Made by a program: the position numbers and the translations under genes. Shown piece by piece: positions 17,444-25,517 of a DNA stretch of 64,000 bases. Position 1 is the stretch's first letter; each line of letters opens with the position of its first letter. The notes beneath the pieces were generated by a model, which was not told where the DNA came from, did no database searches, and saw nothing but the letters and a program-made list of their open reading frames with translations. The stretch is from Halpernia sp048269545 (GTDB taxonomy: Bacteria; Bacteroidota; Bacteroidia; Flavobacteriales; Weeksellaceae): NCBI RefSeq assembly GCF_048269545.1, contig NZ_JBLXIJ010000002.1, forward strand, positions 434,001 to 498,000, read 5' to 3'.

Positions 17444-18940
17444 ATGTCTGGAATTTTATTAGCATTATTGCTTTTACCTTTAGTTGGTTCACTTTTCGTT
17501 TTTTTCTGGAAGAATAATAAATTCAGTAATGATGTTGCACTCGGTTTTTCCCTTGCACAAATGCTTTTGGGTTTTTATGCTTTAGCTTATTTTAATTTTG
17601 GACCAACTGTAAATGGACCTTTGCAATTCGAAATAAACGTTCCGTTTTCTTATGCTTTAAGAAGTAATCTTCATTTCGGAATTGATGGATTAAGTATGGT
17701 AATGCTTATTTTAACCAATATTTTGGTGCCATTAATAATTTTGTCTTCTTTTAATGAAAAGCGTTGCTACAGCAATAAATTTTACGGTTTAATTTTATTA
17801 ATGCAATTTGGTTTAATCGGTGTTTTCACCGCTTTAGATGGTTTGGTATTTTATGCTTTCTGGGAAATTACTTTAATTCCAATTTGGTTTATTGCTGGAC
17901 TTTGGGGTCAAGAAGACCAAAGATTAAAATTCACAACCAAATTTTTTGTTTTCACATTCGTGGGTTCATTATTTATGTTAGCTGGATTAATTTTTGTTTA
18001 TGTTCATTCCAATTCATTTGCTTTGATGGATTTGTACCACGCAAATTTAAATCTCACCGATGAAGTTTTAGTATTCTGGTTTATTTTCGTTGCATTTGCC
18101 GTGAAATTTCCAATATTTCCTTTTCACAATTGGCAAGCCGATACTTATACTTATTCACCAACACAAGGTTCGATGTTGCTTTCTGGATTGATGGCAAAAA
18201 TGGCTATTTTCGGTTTATTAAGATATTTATTACCAATCACACCACACGCAATTGCTGGAACTTCCGGCGGTATTGTATTAATGTTGTGTGTTTTCACCGT
18301 AGTTTTTGGCGCTTTAATCGCATTAATTCAAAACGATTCAAAAAGAATTATCGCTTATTCTTCACTTTCACACATTGGATTAATTGTTGCGGGAATTTTC
18401 GCTTCTGCATTATTAACCTTAAATGGATCTTTCACAATTGAAGGCGGCGAAGGCGCAATGATACAATCTTTCGCACACGGGATTAATGTTGTTGGTTTAT
18501 TTTATTGTGCAGATATTTTATTTAAAAAATTCAAAACCAGAGATATTCGTAAAATGGGCGGTTTGGCGAAAGTTGCTCCAAAATTTGCTGTACTTTTTAT
18601 GGTGATTTTATTTGGTTCACTCGGCGTTCCTTTAACTAATGGTTTTATTGGCGAATTTATTTTAATTAAATCAGTTTACGATTACAATACCATTTTAGGA
18701 ATTTTGTCTGGATTGACGATGATTTTAGCCGCAGGATATTTATTAAGATTTTACGGAAAAGCCATGTTTGGAACAGGCGACGAAAGTGTTTTATCTTCAG
18801 TAAAAGATATTTCGGGAATAGAATTTACCGTTTTAGCGAGTTTAACAATATTTGTAATCTTGCTCGGAGTTTTCCCGCAAATAATAATAGAAATGGTAAA
18901 TTCTTCCTTAAAATTAATTTACGGTTCATTAATTTTTTAA
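17444..18940 (+). CDS. nuoM: NADH-quinone oxidoreductase subunit M
   Basis: Second antiporter-like subunit, 498 aa, with about 14 helices. Conserved segments include FYAFWEITLIPIWFIAGLWG with the key Glu, FPFHNWQADTYTYSPTQGSMLLSG and NDSKRIIAYSSLSHIGLI. Proton translocation in the membrane arm. The ATG directly follows the nuoL stop. Confidence 0.97.
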   Translation: MSGILLALLLLPLVGSLFVFFWKNNKFSNDVALGFSLAQMLLGFYALAYFNFGPTVNGPLQFEINVPFSYALRSNLHFGIDGLSMVMLILTNILVPLIILSSFNEKRCYSNKFYGLILLMQFGLIGVFTALDGLVFYAFWEITLIPIWFIAGLWGQEDQRLKFTTKFFVFTFVGSLFMLAGLIFVYVHSNSFALMDLYHANLNLTDEVLVFWFIFVAFAVKFPIFPFHNWQADTYTYSPTQGSMLLSGLMAKMAIFGLLRYLLPITPHAIAGTSGGIVLMLCVFTVVFGALIALIQNDSKRIIAYSSLSHIGLIVAGIFASALLTLNGSFTIEGGEGAMIQSFAHGINVVGLFYCADILFKKFKTRDIRKMGGLAKVAPKFAVLFMVILFGSLGVPLTNGFIGEFILIKSVYDYNTILGILSGLTMILAAGYLLRFYGKAMFGTGDESVLSSVKDISGIEFTVLASLTIFVILLGVFPQIIIEMVNSSLKLIYGSLIF

Positions 18941-19008
18941 AAATAAATTGATAAAAATTCAGGTAAAAATTAAAAAAAACCCGAACATAAAAATTTCAAA
19001 ACTAAAGT

Positions 19009-20388
19009 ATGAGTGTTATAATTATTATTTTCCTTACAGCCGTGATTGCTTTATTTTCTGGCGTTTTTGAACAAGGAAAATGGGCGAGATATATTGGAAT
19101 TGCCGGTTTATTAGTGGCTTTTTACGTGAGCTTTTTACCGGAACATCAGTTTTTTGCAAAATATGAATCTATGTTTATATTTAGCCAAACCGCTGCGCTT
19201 TTCACAAAAGTTTCAATAGTTATTACTTTGCTTTTATATTTTCTGGGAGGATTTTCTTTCAGCGACCACAGAAGTCATCAATCAGAACTTTATTCTTTGA
19301 TGTTATTTTCATTAATTGGCGGAATTGTTTTATTTTCTTACCAAAATTTAGTGACACTTTTCTTAGGAATTGAAATATTATCTATTCCACTTTATGTAAT
19401 GGCAGGAAGCAGAAAAACAGATTTGCGTTCCACCGAAGCTTCTATTAAATATTTTTTAATGGGTGCATTTGCAACAGGATTCTTATTATTCGGAATTGCA
19501 TTAATTTATGGAAGTGCAGGAAGTTTTGATCTTTACGCCGTCCACGAATTCGGTATTTCAAATCCGAAAAACCTAATGTTTACAATGGGTTGCGTTTTAA
19601 TGTTGGCTGCTTTAGCTTTTAAAGTTTCACTTGCGCCATTTCACATGTGGGGTCCAGATGTTTACCAAGGTTCACCGTCGCTTATCACAACTTTTATGAT
19701 GACCATTGTGAAAATTGCTGGTTTTGTGGCTTTGTTCCGTTTAATGACAATCGGTTTCTTTGGCGTTTTCGAAGAATGGATTAATATTTTAGCCGTTCTC
19801 GTAATTATCACTTTATTACTAGCAAATTTTATGGGATTAGCGCAAACAAACGCAAAACGAATGTTGGCTTATTCCGCTGTTTCTCACGCAGGTTATGTTG
19901 GTTTAATATTTTTTGGAATTAATCATTTATCCACTTACAATTTAGCATTTTATCTTTTCGCATATTCTTTAGCTTCAGTTGGTGTAATGATGTGTTTAAT
20001 TTACGTTGAAAAAATAAAAAGAGAATCTTCATTTAAAGCATTTAACGGTTTAGCGAGAACCGAACCAATTTTGGCTGTTGTTGCTGCAATTTCTTTACTT
20101 TCAATGGCGGGAATTCCTTTAACTGCAGGTTTCGTAGGGAAATTTAGTTTATTTGCACAAGCAATGCAAGCTGCGCCAATTTTAGTAGTAATTGCTGTAA
20201 TCGGTTCTGCAATTTCAATTGTCTATTATTTACGATTGATTATCGCTATGTTTTTCTATGAAGAAAGCAGTTTTAATACGACAGAAAAAGTAAGTTTAAC
20301 TTACAATATTGTAGCGGTTTTCATTATTGTAGCAATTGTAACTTTAGGTGTTTATCCAGATTTATTTGCGTATCAGTTTGGATTGTAA
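19009..20388 (+). CDS. nuoN: NADH-quinone oxidoreductase subunit N
   Basis: Third antiporter-like subunit, 459 aa. It shows LFLGIEILSIPLYVMAGSRK with the membrane Glu, FKVSLAPFHMWGPDVYQGSPSLITTFM, and AQTNAKRMLAYSAVSHAGYVGLI. Last gene of the operon; a 68-base spacer separates it from nuoM. No strong terminator hairpin is visible after it. Confidence 0.97.
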   Translation: MSVIIIIFLTAVIALFSGVFEQGKWARYIGIAGLLVAFYVSFLPEHQFFAKYESMFIFSQTAALFTKVSIVITLLLYFLGGFSFSDHRSHQSELYSLMLFSLIGGIVLFSYQNLVTLFLGIEILSIPLYVMAGSRKTDLRSTEASIKYFLMGAFATGFLLFGIALIYGSAGSFDLYAVHEFGISNPKNLMFTMGCVLMLAALAFKVSLAPFHMWGPDVYQGSPSLITTFMMTIVKIAGFVALFRLMTIGFFGVFEEWINILAVLVIITLLLANFMGLAQTNAKRMLAYSAVSHAGYVGLIFFGINHLSTYNLAFYLFAYSLASVGVMMCLIYVEKIKRESSFKAFNGLARTEPILAVVAAISLLSMAGIPLTAGFVGKFSLFAQAMQAAPILVVIAVIGSAISIVYYLRLIIAMFFYEESSFNTTEKVSLTYNIVAVFIIVAIVTLGVYPDLFAYQFGL

Positions 20389-20414
20389 ATTTTTATTTAA
20401 AAGAAAATCCTTTT

Positions 20415-20528
20415 CTAATAAAAATCAATTGTTTTCTTATCTGGAAAATCCAAATAATCAACAATACCATAGTCTCCGTCGTCATATTCTAACAAATATA
20501 ACGTGGTAATCTCCTGAGATAATAATTC
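20415..20528 (-). pseudogene. Possible decayed C-terminal gene fragment
   Basis: On the minus strand, an open stretch of 37 codons ends in TAG at 20415-20417. It reads like protein sequence, with a run of acidic and hydrophobic residues (LYLLEYDDGDYGIVDYLDF), but an in-frame stop sits just upstream and there is no start codon. It looks like the tail of a lost gene next to the end of the nuo operon. Low certainty; no family recognised. Confidence 0.3.
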
Positions 20529-20546
20529 TTAGAAATTTAAAATCAA

Positions 20547-20960
20547 ATGAACTTCCCTTTCCACTTCGCTTTCAAAGTAAAAGATTTAGAATCCACTCGT
20601 AAATTTTACATCAAAATTCTAGGTTGTGAAGAAGGCCGTTCCACGGAAACTTGGATAGATTTTAATTTTTTTGGAAATCAACTTTCAGCGCACATTAGCA
20701 AAGATTTTCCAGTCTTGGATTTTTGCGGAAAAGTTGACGGAATCAACGTTCCGATCCCGCATTTTGGTTGCGTTTTAGATGAAAAAATTTTTACTGAAAT
20801 TCAAAATAACCTTGAAAAAGAAAATATTGAATTTTTAATAAAACCTACAAAAAGATACGAAGGCAAATCTGGCGAACAAACCACAATGTTTGTTTTTGAT
20901 TTCAGTGGAAATCCTTTGGAGTTTAAAATGCTGAAAGATGAAACGCAATTGTTTAAATAA
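20547..20960 (+). CDS. VOC (glyoxalase/bleomycin-resistance) superfamily protein
   Basis: 137 aa with the vicinal-oxygen-chelate fold pattern: HFAFKVKDLESTRKFYIKILGCEEGR at the N-terminus, a central VPIPHFGCVL strand, and C-terminal TTMFVFDFSGNPLEFKML with the metal-ligand Glu (LEFK). This matches the dihydroxybiphenyl dioxygenase-like subgroup. Substrate unknown. Cytoplasmic, single gene. Confidence 0.85.
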   Translation: MNFPFHFAFKVKDLESTRKFYIKILGCEEGRSTETWIDFNFFGNQLSAHISKDFPVLDFCGKVDGINVPIPHFGCVLDEKIFTEIQNNLEKENIEFLIKPTKRYEGKSGEQTTMFVFDFSGNPLEFKMLKDETQLFK

Positions 20961-21004
20961 AAACATTTTACAATTTAAGTCTAAATTCGTTTTACAAATT
21001 TTAG

Positions 21005-21012
21005 TAACTTTG
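21005..21012 (+). promoter_or_regulatory. -7 box (TAACTTTG) for the toxin-antitoxin pair
   Basis: Exact TAnnTTTG match 19 bases before the antitoxin ATG at 21032. Confidence 0.55.
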
Positions 21013-21031
21013 AAAATACAAATAAAATGTA

Positions 21032-21247
21032 ATGGCAACTATTGAGATTAAAGAAGATATAAGTCAAGATAAAATTAGGATGGTTGTAAATGTTCTGAAA
21101 GCATTAGGAATTACTGCCGTTTTTAAGGAGCAAAAAGACAATACAAAACTTTCTAAAAAAGAATTTACAGATAAAATCGAAAGAGCAAGAAAAAGCCCGA
21201 AAACTAAAGTTTCAGCTTCAGAACAAACAAAAATTTTGGGTTTGTGA
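21032..21247 (+). CDS. Putative antitoxin of a RelE/YoeB-type module
   Basis: 71 aa, charged, with an N-terminal helical dimerisation-like half (MATIEIKEDISQDKIRMVVN) and a lysine-rich flexible tail (ERARKSPKTKVSASEQTK), the layout of a toxin-binding antitoxin. I recognise no named antitoxin family. The call rests on its 4-base overlap (GTGA) with the downstream toxin gene and on its size. Confidence 0.7.
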   Translation: MATIEIKEDISQDKIRMVVNVLKALGITAVFKEQKDNTKLSKKEFTDKIERARKSPKTKVSASEQTKILGL

Positions 21248-21516
21248 GTTTTGAATTAGAATTTTCTGCAGAATTTTTAATTGATATTAAAAAACATCAA
21301 AAAGCAGGTAACAAAATTCTATTGAAGAAAATAGATTCATTCCTATCCGAAATTAGAGAAACTCCAACGGACGGAACTGGGAAACCAGAACAACTAAAAT
21401 ACTTTAAAGCAGCAATTTGGTCAAGAAGAATAAGTGATAAACATAGGCTTGTTTATGAATTAAAAGATAATGTTGTCGAAATTTTATCTGGTTTTGGACA
21501 TTATGATGATAAATAA
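21244..21516 (+). CDS. Txe/YoeB family ribosome-dependent mRNA interferase toxin
   Basis: 90 aa, GTG start overlapping the antitoxin stop. It aligns by eye with E. coli YoeB: GTGKPEQLKY then WSRRISDKHRLVYEL. The residues equivalent to the YoeB active site are present: Glu49, Arg68, His86 and Tyr87 (FGHYDDK). The family cleaves mRNA in the ribosomal A site. Four extra residues follow the usual C-terminal Tyr. It should be active if not held by the upstream protein. Confidence 0.86.
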   Translation: MSFELEFSAEFLIDIKKHQKAGNKILLKKIDSFLSEIRETPTDGTGKPEQLKYFKAAIWSRRISDKHRLVYELKDNVVEILSGFGHYDDK

Positions 21517-21640
21517 TTTTACTAAAATTCACATTTTAAATGACTACTTCTTTCCAAAAATTAACAAACCCATCACCGCTTTTCATCCTGTAATTTTTCA
21601 CTAGGTTCAGACTTTTTTCTATATTCCGTTTCTGTAATTG

Positions 21641-21671
21641 CAAAAGTTGGAAGCAGCGAAGCCAACTTTTG
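21641..21671. repeat. 10-bp inverted repeat
   Basis: CAAAAGTTGG at 21641-21650 and its exact complement CCAACTTTTG at 21662-21671, with an 11-base loop, in the non-coding tract after the toxin gene. No T-tract follows on either strand. Confidence 0.5.
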
Positions 21672-21695
21672 AAGACAAAGAAGATAGAAAAATAA

Positions 21696-21874
21696 TATAC
21701 AATTTTTAACTTTTCAATTTTAATTCTGCAAGTTTTGGCGGCATTTATTTTAGCGTATCTTACCAAATACTATTTTACAGGGAAACCAACAAAACAAATT
21801 TTTTAGGTAGAATTCTTATGTTTGTTTCTGCGGGAATTTCTTTTTTGCTGTATTTAAAAAAAGACGATAAATAA
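21696..21874 (+). pseudogene. Frameshifted small membrane protein remnant
   Basis: This lies in the 413-base stretch between the toxin gene and the lipoprotein gene. One frame encodes a hydrophobic helix (SILILQVLAAFILAYLTKYY) and stops at TAG 21804-21806. The next frame then continues with GRILMFVSAGISFLLYLKKD to a TAA at 21872-21874. The break falls on a run of six T at 21799-21804, so one indel would join the halves into a two-helix protein of about 55 residues. No start codon is visible upstream. The rest of the gap holds only the 10-bp inverted repeat. Confidence 0.45.
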
Positions 21875-21929
21875 AAATTTTTTATTCCGTTCAAGTTTCT
21901 CCAATTAAAACTATAAAAATTTAAAAAAA

Positions 21930-22409
21930 ATGAAAAAGATTATTTTATCAGCCTTACTGGGATTAACAATCGTAGTTTCTTGCGAGAAAAAACAAAAACA
22001 TAAGGATCATCAAGAAAATACAACTATGGAAAACCATGGAATGTCTGAAAATCATGCAACAGAGGAAGAACATTCTGAAACCACAAAATTAGAATTAAAC
22101 AACTGCACAAAATGGGCGATGAATGCGGAAATGAAACCTTTCATTAATCAAATGGAAAGTGAAATTAAGAGGTACAAACCAGAAATTGATGATTACAAAA
22201 CTTTGGGAAAAACCATAGAAACAACCAACGAAAATTTAGTGAAAAGTTGCACTATGAAAGGAACACCACATGAAGTTTTACACGCTTGGTTACATCCGCA
22301 CATGGAATTAATTGAAGATTTGAACAAAGCAGCTAACAAAGAAGAAGCGAATAAAATCGTAGGAAACTTAAAACATTCGATGGAAACTTATCACCAATAT
22401 TTTGACTAA
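21930..22409 (+). CDS. His-rich lipoprotein of unknown function
   Basis: 159 aa. The signal peptide has a lipobox (IVVSC, Cys18), so it is a lipoprotein. After the Cys comes a 35-residue linker rich in His, Glu and Lys with repeated (M/N)xNH-type spacing (HKDHQENTTMENHGMSENH), which looks like a metal-binding tether. A helical domain follows with CTKWAMNAEMKPFI, a second Cys (KSCTMKG) and several His (HEVLHAWLHPHMEL). This suggests binding of a transition metal or heme in the periplasm or at the surface, but no named family is recognised. Confidence 0.7.
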   Translation: MKKIILSALLGLTIVVSCEKKQKHKDHQENTTMENHGMSENHATEEEHSETTKLELNNCTKWAMNAEMKPFINQMESEIKRYKPEIDDYKTLGKTIETTNENLVKSCTMKGTPHEVLHAWLHPHMELIEDLNKAANKEEANKIVGNLKHSMETYHQYFD

Positions 22410-22445
22410 ATAAAAATGAATAAATCTTCAGAAAATTCTTGAGGT

Positions 22446-23213
22446 TTATTCGTTTCTCTTCGCTTCTTCCCAAAGTTCATCCATTTTTTCTAAACTTAAA
22501 TCCTGAAGTTTTAGATTTTTATCAGTCGCTAAATTTTCCATATTTTGAAATCTGGAAATTAATTTTTTATTTGTTTTTTCTAAAGCAGAATCGGCATTTA
22601 AACCATTCATTCGGGCGTAATTGATTAATGAGAAAAAGACATCGCCCAACTCCATTTCTTTTTTATCGAGTTCTATTTCTGAGTGAAATTCTTCCAACTC
22701 CTCTTCTATTTTTTTCCACGCATCTTCTGGATTTTGAAATTCAAAACCAATTCCTTTTACTTTATCCTGTATTCTGTGCGCTTTAATTAAAGCCGACAAA
22801 CTTTTCGGAACGCCGCCCAAAACCGATTTATTTCCTTCTTTTAATTTTAATTTTTCCCAATTTTGCTTTACTTCTTCTTCATCTTTTACTTCTACATCGC
22901 CGTAAATATGCGGATGGCGGAAAATCAATTTTTCATTTAAAGACTTAATAACTTCTCCAATATCAAAAGTATTTTCTTCACTTCCAATTTTTGAATAAAA
23001 AACCAAATGCAATAAAACATCACCCAATTCTTTTTTAATTTCCTGTAAATCTTTAGAAATTATAGCATCAGAAAGTTCATAAGTTTCCTCAAGAGTTAAT
23101 GGACGCAAAGTTTCCAAAGTTTGCTTTTTATCCCACGGACATTTTTCTCGCAACTCTTCCATTATGTCTAAGAGTTGATTAAAATGGTCGAGTTGTTCTT
23201 GTCTGGAAGTCAT
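22446..23213 (-). CDS. mazG: Nucleoside triphosphate pyrophosphohydrolase MazG
   Basis: 255 aa with two MazG domains, the form that hydrolyses NTPs to NMP and PPi. The first domain has CPWDKKQTLETLRPLTLEETYEL (about residues 20-42) and EIKKELGDVLLHLVF, giving the ExxE...ExxD metal site. The second has EELEEFHSEIELDKKEMELGDVFFSLINY near residues 165-195. Cytosolic house-cleaning enzyme. It ends the minus-strand ruvX-def-DUF5606-mazG block, but a terminator precedes it, so it may have its own promoter. Confidence 0.94.
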   Translation of the reverse strand: MTSRQEQLDHFNQLLDIMEELREKCPWDKKQTLETLRPLTLEETYELSDAIISKDLQEIKKELGDVLLHLVFYSKIGSEENTFDIGEVIKSLNEKLIFRHPHIYGDVEVKDEEEVKQNWEKLKLKEGNKSVLGGVPKSLSALIKAHRIQDKVKGIGFEFQNPEDAWKKIEEELEEFHSEIELDKKEMELGDVFFSLINYARMNGLNADSALEKTNKKLISRFQNMENLATDKNLKLQDLSLEKMDELWEEAKRNE

Positions 23214-23263
23214 TGCTTTTAGGTTTTAAATTGTAGATTTTAGGTTGCAGATTTAATAAAAAA

Positions 23264-23295
23264 ACTTCGGCAAAGAAACAAAACTTTGCCGAAGT
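23264..23295 (-). terminator. Rho-independent terminator after the DUF5606 gene
   Basis: Perfect 12-bp stem (ACTTCGGCAAAG / CTTTGCCGAAGT) with an 8-base loop. On the minus strand it is followed by six T. It ends the ruvX-def-DUF5606 transcript ahead of mazG. Confidence 0.85.
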
Positions 23296-23329
23296 ATAAT
23301 TATTTTAAACATTACTAATTGCAAATGTT

Positions 23330-23887
23330 TTATCCCATTTTTCTGTGCGTACTTTTCGGTGCTCCTTTTGCAGAAGAAGTAGAGATTTTCGCTTTAGAAG
23401 TTGTATTTTTCTCTTTTTTGGGTGCTGATTTTTTAGTTTCTTTTTTTTCTAACGAAGGTTTTTCAGATTCATTTTCTTCTGAAATTTCTTCTTTTATAAA
23501 ACTCTCTGGTTTAATGTAACCTGCCTTTTGTAATAAGTTATACCATTGTGCTAATTTTTTAATATCAGAAACATAAACACGTTCTTTATCATAATTGGTC
23601 AAAACTTCTTCCATAAAAGCACGTAATTCTGCATCGCTAGATTTATGAGAAATCGTTTGTTTATAATCTTCTTTTTTAGCAACGTTTTCGAATACTTCAA
23701 ACAAAGGCACTTCTTTATCAAAAGTAAACATGGCAATATTATCTAATAAACTCACCTGTGAAGAATTAGAAATACTGGCTTTTTTCTGAGTTGAAATATC
23801 TTCTACTATAAAACCATTTTTTAGTTGAGAAACCAATTTAAAAAGTCCAGGTTTTCCAGAAATGGAGATTATTTTTTCTAATTGCAT
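23330..23887 (-). CDS. DUF5606 domain-containing protein
   Basis: 185 aa. The N-terminal 140 residues match the Bacteroidota-specific DUF5606 family: an opening LEKIISISGKPGLFKLVSQ, a beta segment (GFIVEDISTQKKASI), and a helical region ending AQWYNLLQKAGYI. The C-terminal 45 residues are a low-complexity Lys/Ser/Glu tail (KKETKKSAPKKEKNTTSKAK) that could bind nucleic acid. Function unknown. It lies downstream of def and ruvX and is probably co-transcribed with them. Confidence 0.85.
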   Translation of the reverse strand: MQLEKIISISGKPGLFKLVSQLKNGFIVEDISTQKKASISNSSQVSLLDNIAMFTFDKEVPLFEVFENVAKKEDYKQTISHKSSDAELRAFMEEVLTNYDKERVYVSDIKKLAQWYNLLQKAGYIKPESFIKEEISEENESEKPSLEKKETKKSAPKKEKNTTSKAKISTSSAKGAPKSTHRKMG

Positions 23888-23934
23888 ATCTTTTATTTAA
23901 TTAAATTTTTACTTAATATTTTTATTAAAACTTC

Positions 23935-24507
23935 CTATTTCGGAAATCTCATTTTATAATTTACGTGAATGTCACCTTGAGAGATTTTGGTTAATTTACC
24001 TTTTATCATTTTTTTCTTTAATGAACTCAAATGGTCGGTAAATAAAATTCCTTCAATATGATCGTATTCATGCTGAATAACGCGCGCTCTCATGTCAGAA
24101 AAAGTCTCGGTATGTTTTTTAAAATTTTCATCAAAATATTCTATGGTAATTGTTTCGTGTCTCGCTACATCTTCTCTAATTTCGGGGATGGAAAGACAGC
24201 CTTCATTAAATTTCCAAACTTCACCAGTTTCTTCTAGAATGGTTGGATTAATTAATACTTTTTTAAAGCTTTTTAATTCTTCCGCAATTTCCGCATAATC
24301 TTCATCTTCTGCTAAAGGCGATAAATCTACTACAAAAACACGAATATCTAAACCCACTTGCGGCGCCGCCAAACCAATGCCATTTGCATCTTCCATAGTT
24401 TCAAACATATTATTTATAAATGTTTTCAACTCTGGATAATCTTTAGAAATTTCTTTTCCTTTCTTTCTTAAAACCGGATCTCCAAATGCCCGAATTGGTA
24501 ATATCAT
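23935..24507 (-). CDS. def: Peptide deformylase
   Basis: Removes the formyl group from the N-terminal Met of new proteins. The three active-site motifs are intact: GIGLAAPQV (residues 43-51), EGCLS (102-106, with the metal ligand Cys) and HEYDH (146-150, HExxH). Length 190 aa is normal. Its ATG overlaps the ruvX stop by four bases, so the two are translationally coupled. Confidence 0.97.
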   Translation of the reverse strand: MILPIRAFGDPVLRKKGKEISKDYPELKTFINNMFETMEDANGIGLAAPQVGLDIRVFVVDLSPLAEDEDYAEIAEELKSFKKVLINPTILEETGEVWKFNEGCLSIPEIREDVARHETITIEYFDENFKKHTETFSDMRARVIQHEYDHIEGILFTDHLSSLKKKMIKGKLTKISQGDIHVNYKMRFPK

Positions 24508-24920
24508 TTCTCTTTCTGTTCTAAAAAGTTTTGCAAAATTATAGTTGCACTTACTTTGTCTATTAAACCTTTTTCTTGTCTTTTCTTCTTGCTTTTCCCA
24601 CTTTGACTTATAAAAAAACTTGCCATCTTTGATGTAAATCTTTCATCAAAACGGAAAACTTTTATCTTGGGAAATTCTATTTTAAATTTTTCTATAAACT
24701 TTAAAATTTCAGTTTCTATTTCTGAGATTTCTCCACGCAAATCTACCGGTTGTCCAATCACCACTTCATCTACTTTATTTTTTTTTAAATAATCTTTTAA
24801 AAATAGTATTAATTCAGCGGTCGGAACTGTTGTTAAACCACTTGCAATAATTTTCATATCGTCGGTTTCTGCAAGACCACATCTCACCTTACCAAAATCT
24901 ATTGCAAGCGCTTTTCCCAT
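24504..24920 (-). CDS. ruvX: Putative pre-16S rRNA nuclease / Holliday junction resolvase-like RuvX (YqgF)
   Basis: 138 aa from the ATG at 24920; a TTG one codon upstream is ignored. RNase H-like fold: ALAIDFGKVRCG at the N-terminus with the first catalytic Asp, VVIGQPVDLRGE, and FRFDERFTSKMA, then a C-terminal DKVSATIILQNFL helix with the last acidic residue. The family processes the 5' end of 16S rRNA in E. coli. It is the first gene of the ruvX-def-DUF5606 unit. Confidence 0.93.
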   Translation of the reverse strand: MGKALAIDFGKVRCGLAETDDMKIIASGLTTVPTAELILFLKDYLKKNKVDEVVIGQPVDLRGEISEIETEILKFIEKFKIEFPKIKVFRFDERFTSKMASFFISQSGKSKKKRQEKGLIDKVSATIILQNFLEQKEK

Positions 24921-24927
24921 CAAGATG

Positions 24928-24935
24928 CAAATTTA
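24928..24935 (-). promoter_or_regulatory. -7 box (TAAATTTG) for ruvX-def
   Basis: On the minus strand TAAATTTG matches TAnnTTTG exactly, eight bases upstream of the ruvX ATG at 24918-24920. The leader would be very short. Confidence 0.5.
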
Positions 24936-25048
24936 CTAAAATTTAGTAAAAGGATGAATTTTAATAGTTTTCTTTATTTAAAATACTGAAGAATTTTTTA
25001 TAAATTTAATTCTGCAAAAATTTTGATTTAATCTCTATTTTCTAACTT

Positions 25049-25516
25049 ATGAAAACACTCCTACTTATTCGACACGCAAAAAGTGATTGGCCGGAAAACA
25101 CTGAAGATTTAGAGCGTCCATTAGCAGAAATTGGTAAAAAAGATGCTACGGAAATGTCAAAATATCTGTTGGCAAATAATACTAAAATTGATTATTTTTT
25201 AGCAAGTCCTGCAAAAAGAACCGTAGAAACCTGTGAAATTTTCGCCAAACATTATCAAAAATCTTTTGAAACTGCAGAGAAATTATACAATCCTTCAGAG
25301 AAAAATTTTCATTCTGTTGTTTTTTCTTTAGATGACAAGCATAATTCTGCTTGTTTATTTTCTCATAACAATGGAATTTCAAATTTTGCAAATTCATTTT
25401 CGGAAAACATTATTCACTTTCCCACTTGTGGCGTTGCAATTTTTAATTTCGATTGTGAAAAATGGTCAGAATTTGAAATGGCGAATAAGAATTTAGTCGC
25501 GTTTTATAAACCTTAA
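25049..25516 (+). CDS. sixA: SixA-like histidine phosphatase
   Basis: 155 aa with the RHG-family catalytic core: LLIRHAKSDW at residues 4-13 with the phosphorylated His, the ASPAKRTVETCEIF Arg pocket at about 51-64, and the second His in LFSHNNGISNFAN. SixA-type proteins dephosphorylate phospho-histidine on HPt domains; the length and the RHAKS motif fit this subgroup. The repeat array begins two bases after its stop codon. Confidence 0.85.
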   Translation: MKTLLLIRHAKSDWPENTEDLERPLAEIGKKDATEMSKYLLANNTKIDYFLASPAKRTVETCEIFAKHYQKSFETAEKLYNPSEKNFHSVVFSLDDKHNSACLFSHNNGISNFANSFSENIIHFPTCGVAIFNFDCEKWSEFEMANKNLVAFYKP

Positions 25517-25517
25517 T

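Noticed and set aside
21241..21247. Sequencing frameshift joining antitoxin and toxin
   Set aside because: The four-base overlap is the normal translational coupling of toxin-antitoxin pairs.
23319..23519. 66-aa plus-strand frame at the end of the DUF5606 gene
   Set aside because: It is antisense to the Lys/Ser-rich tail of the DUF5606 protein, which is the better supported gene; its composition is a by-product.
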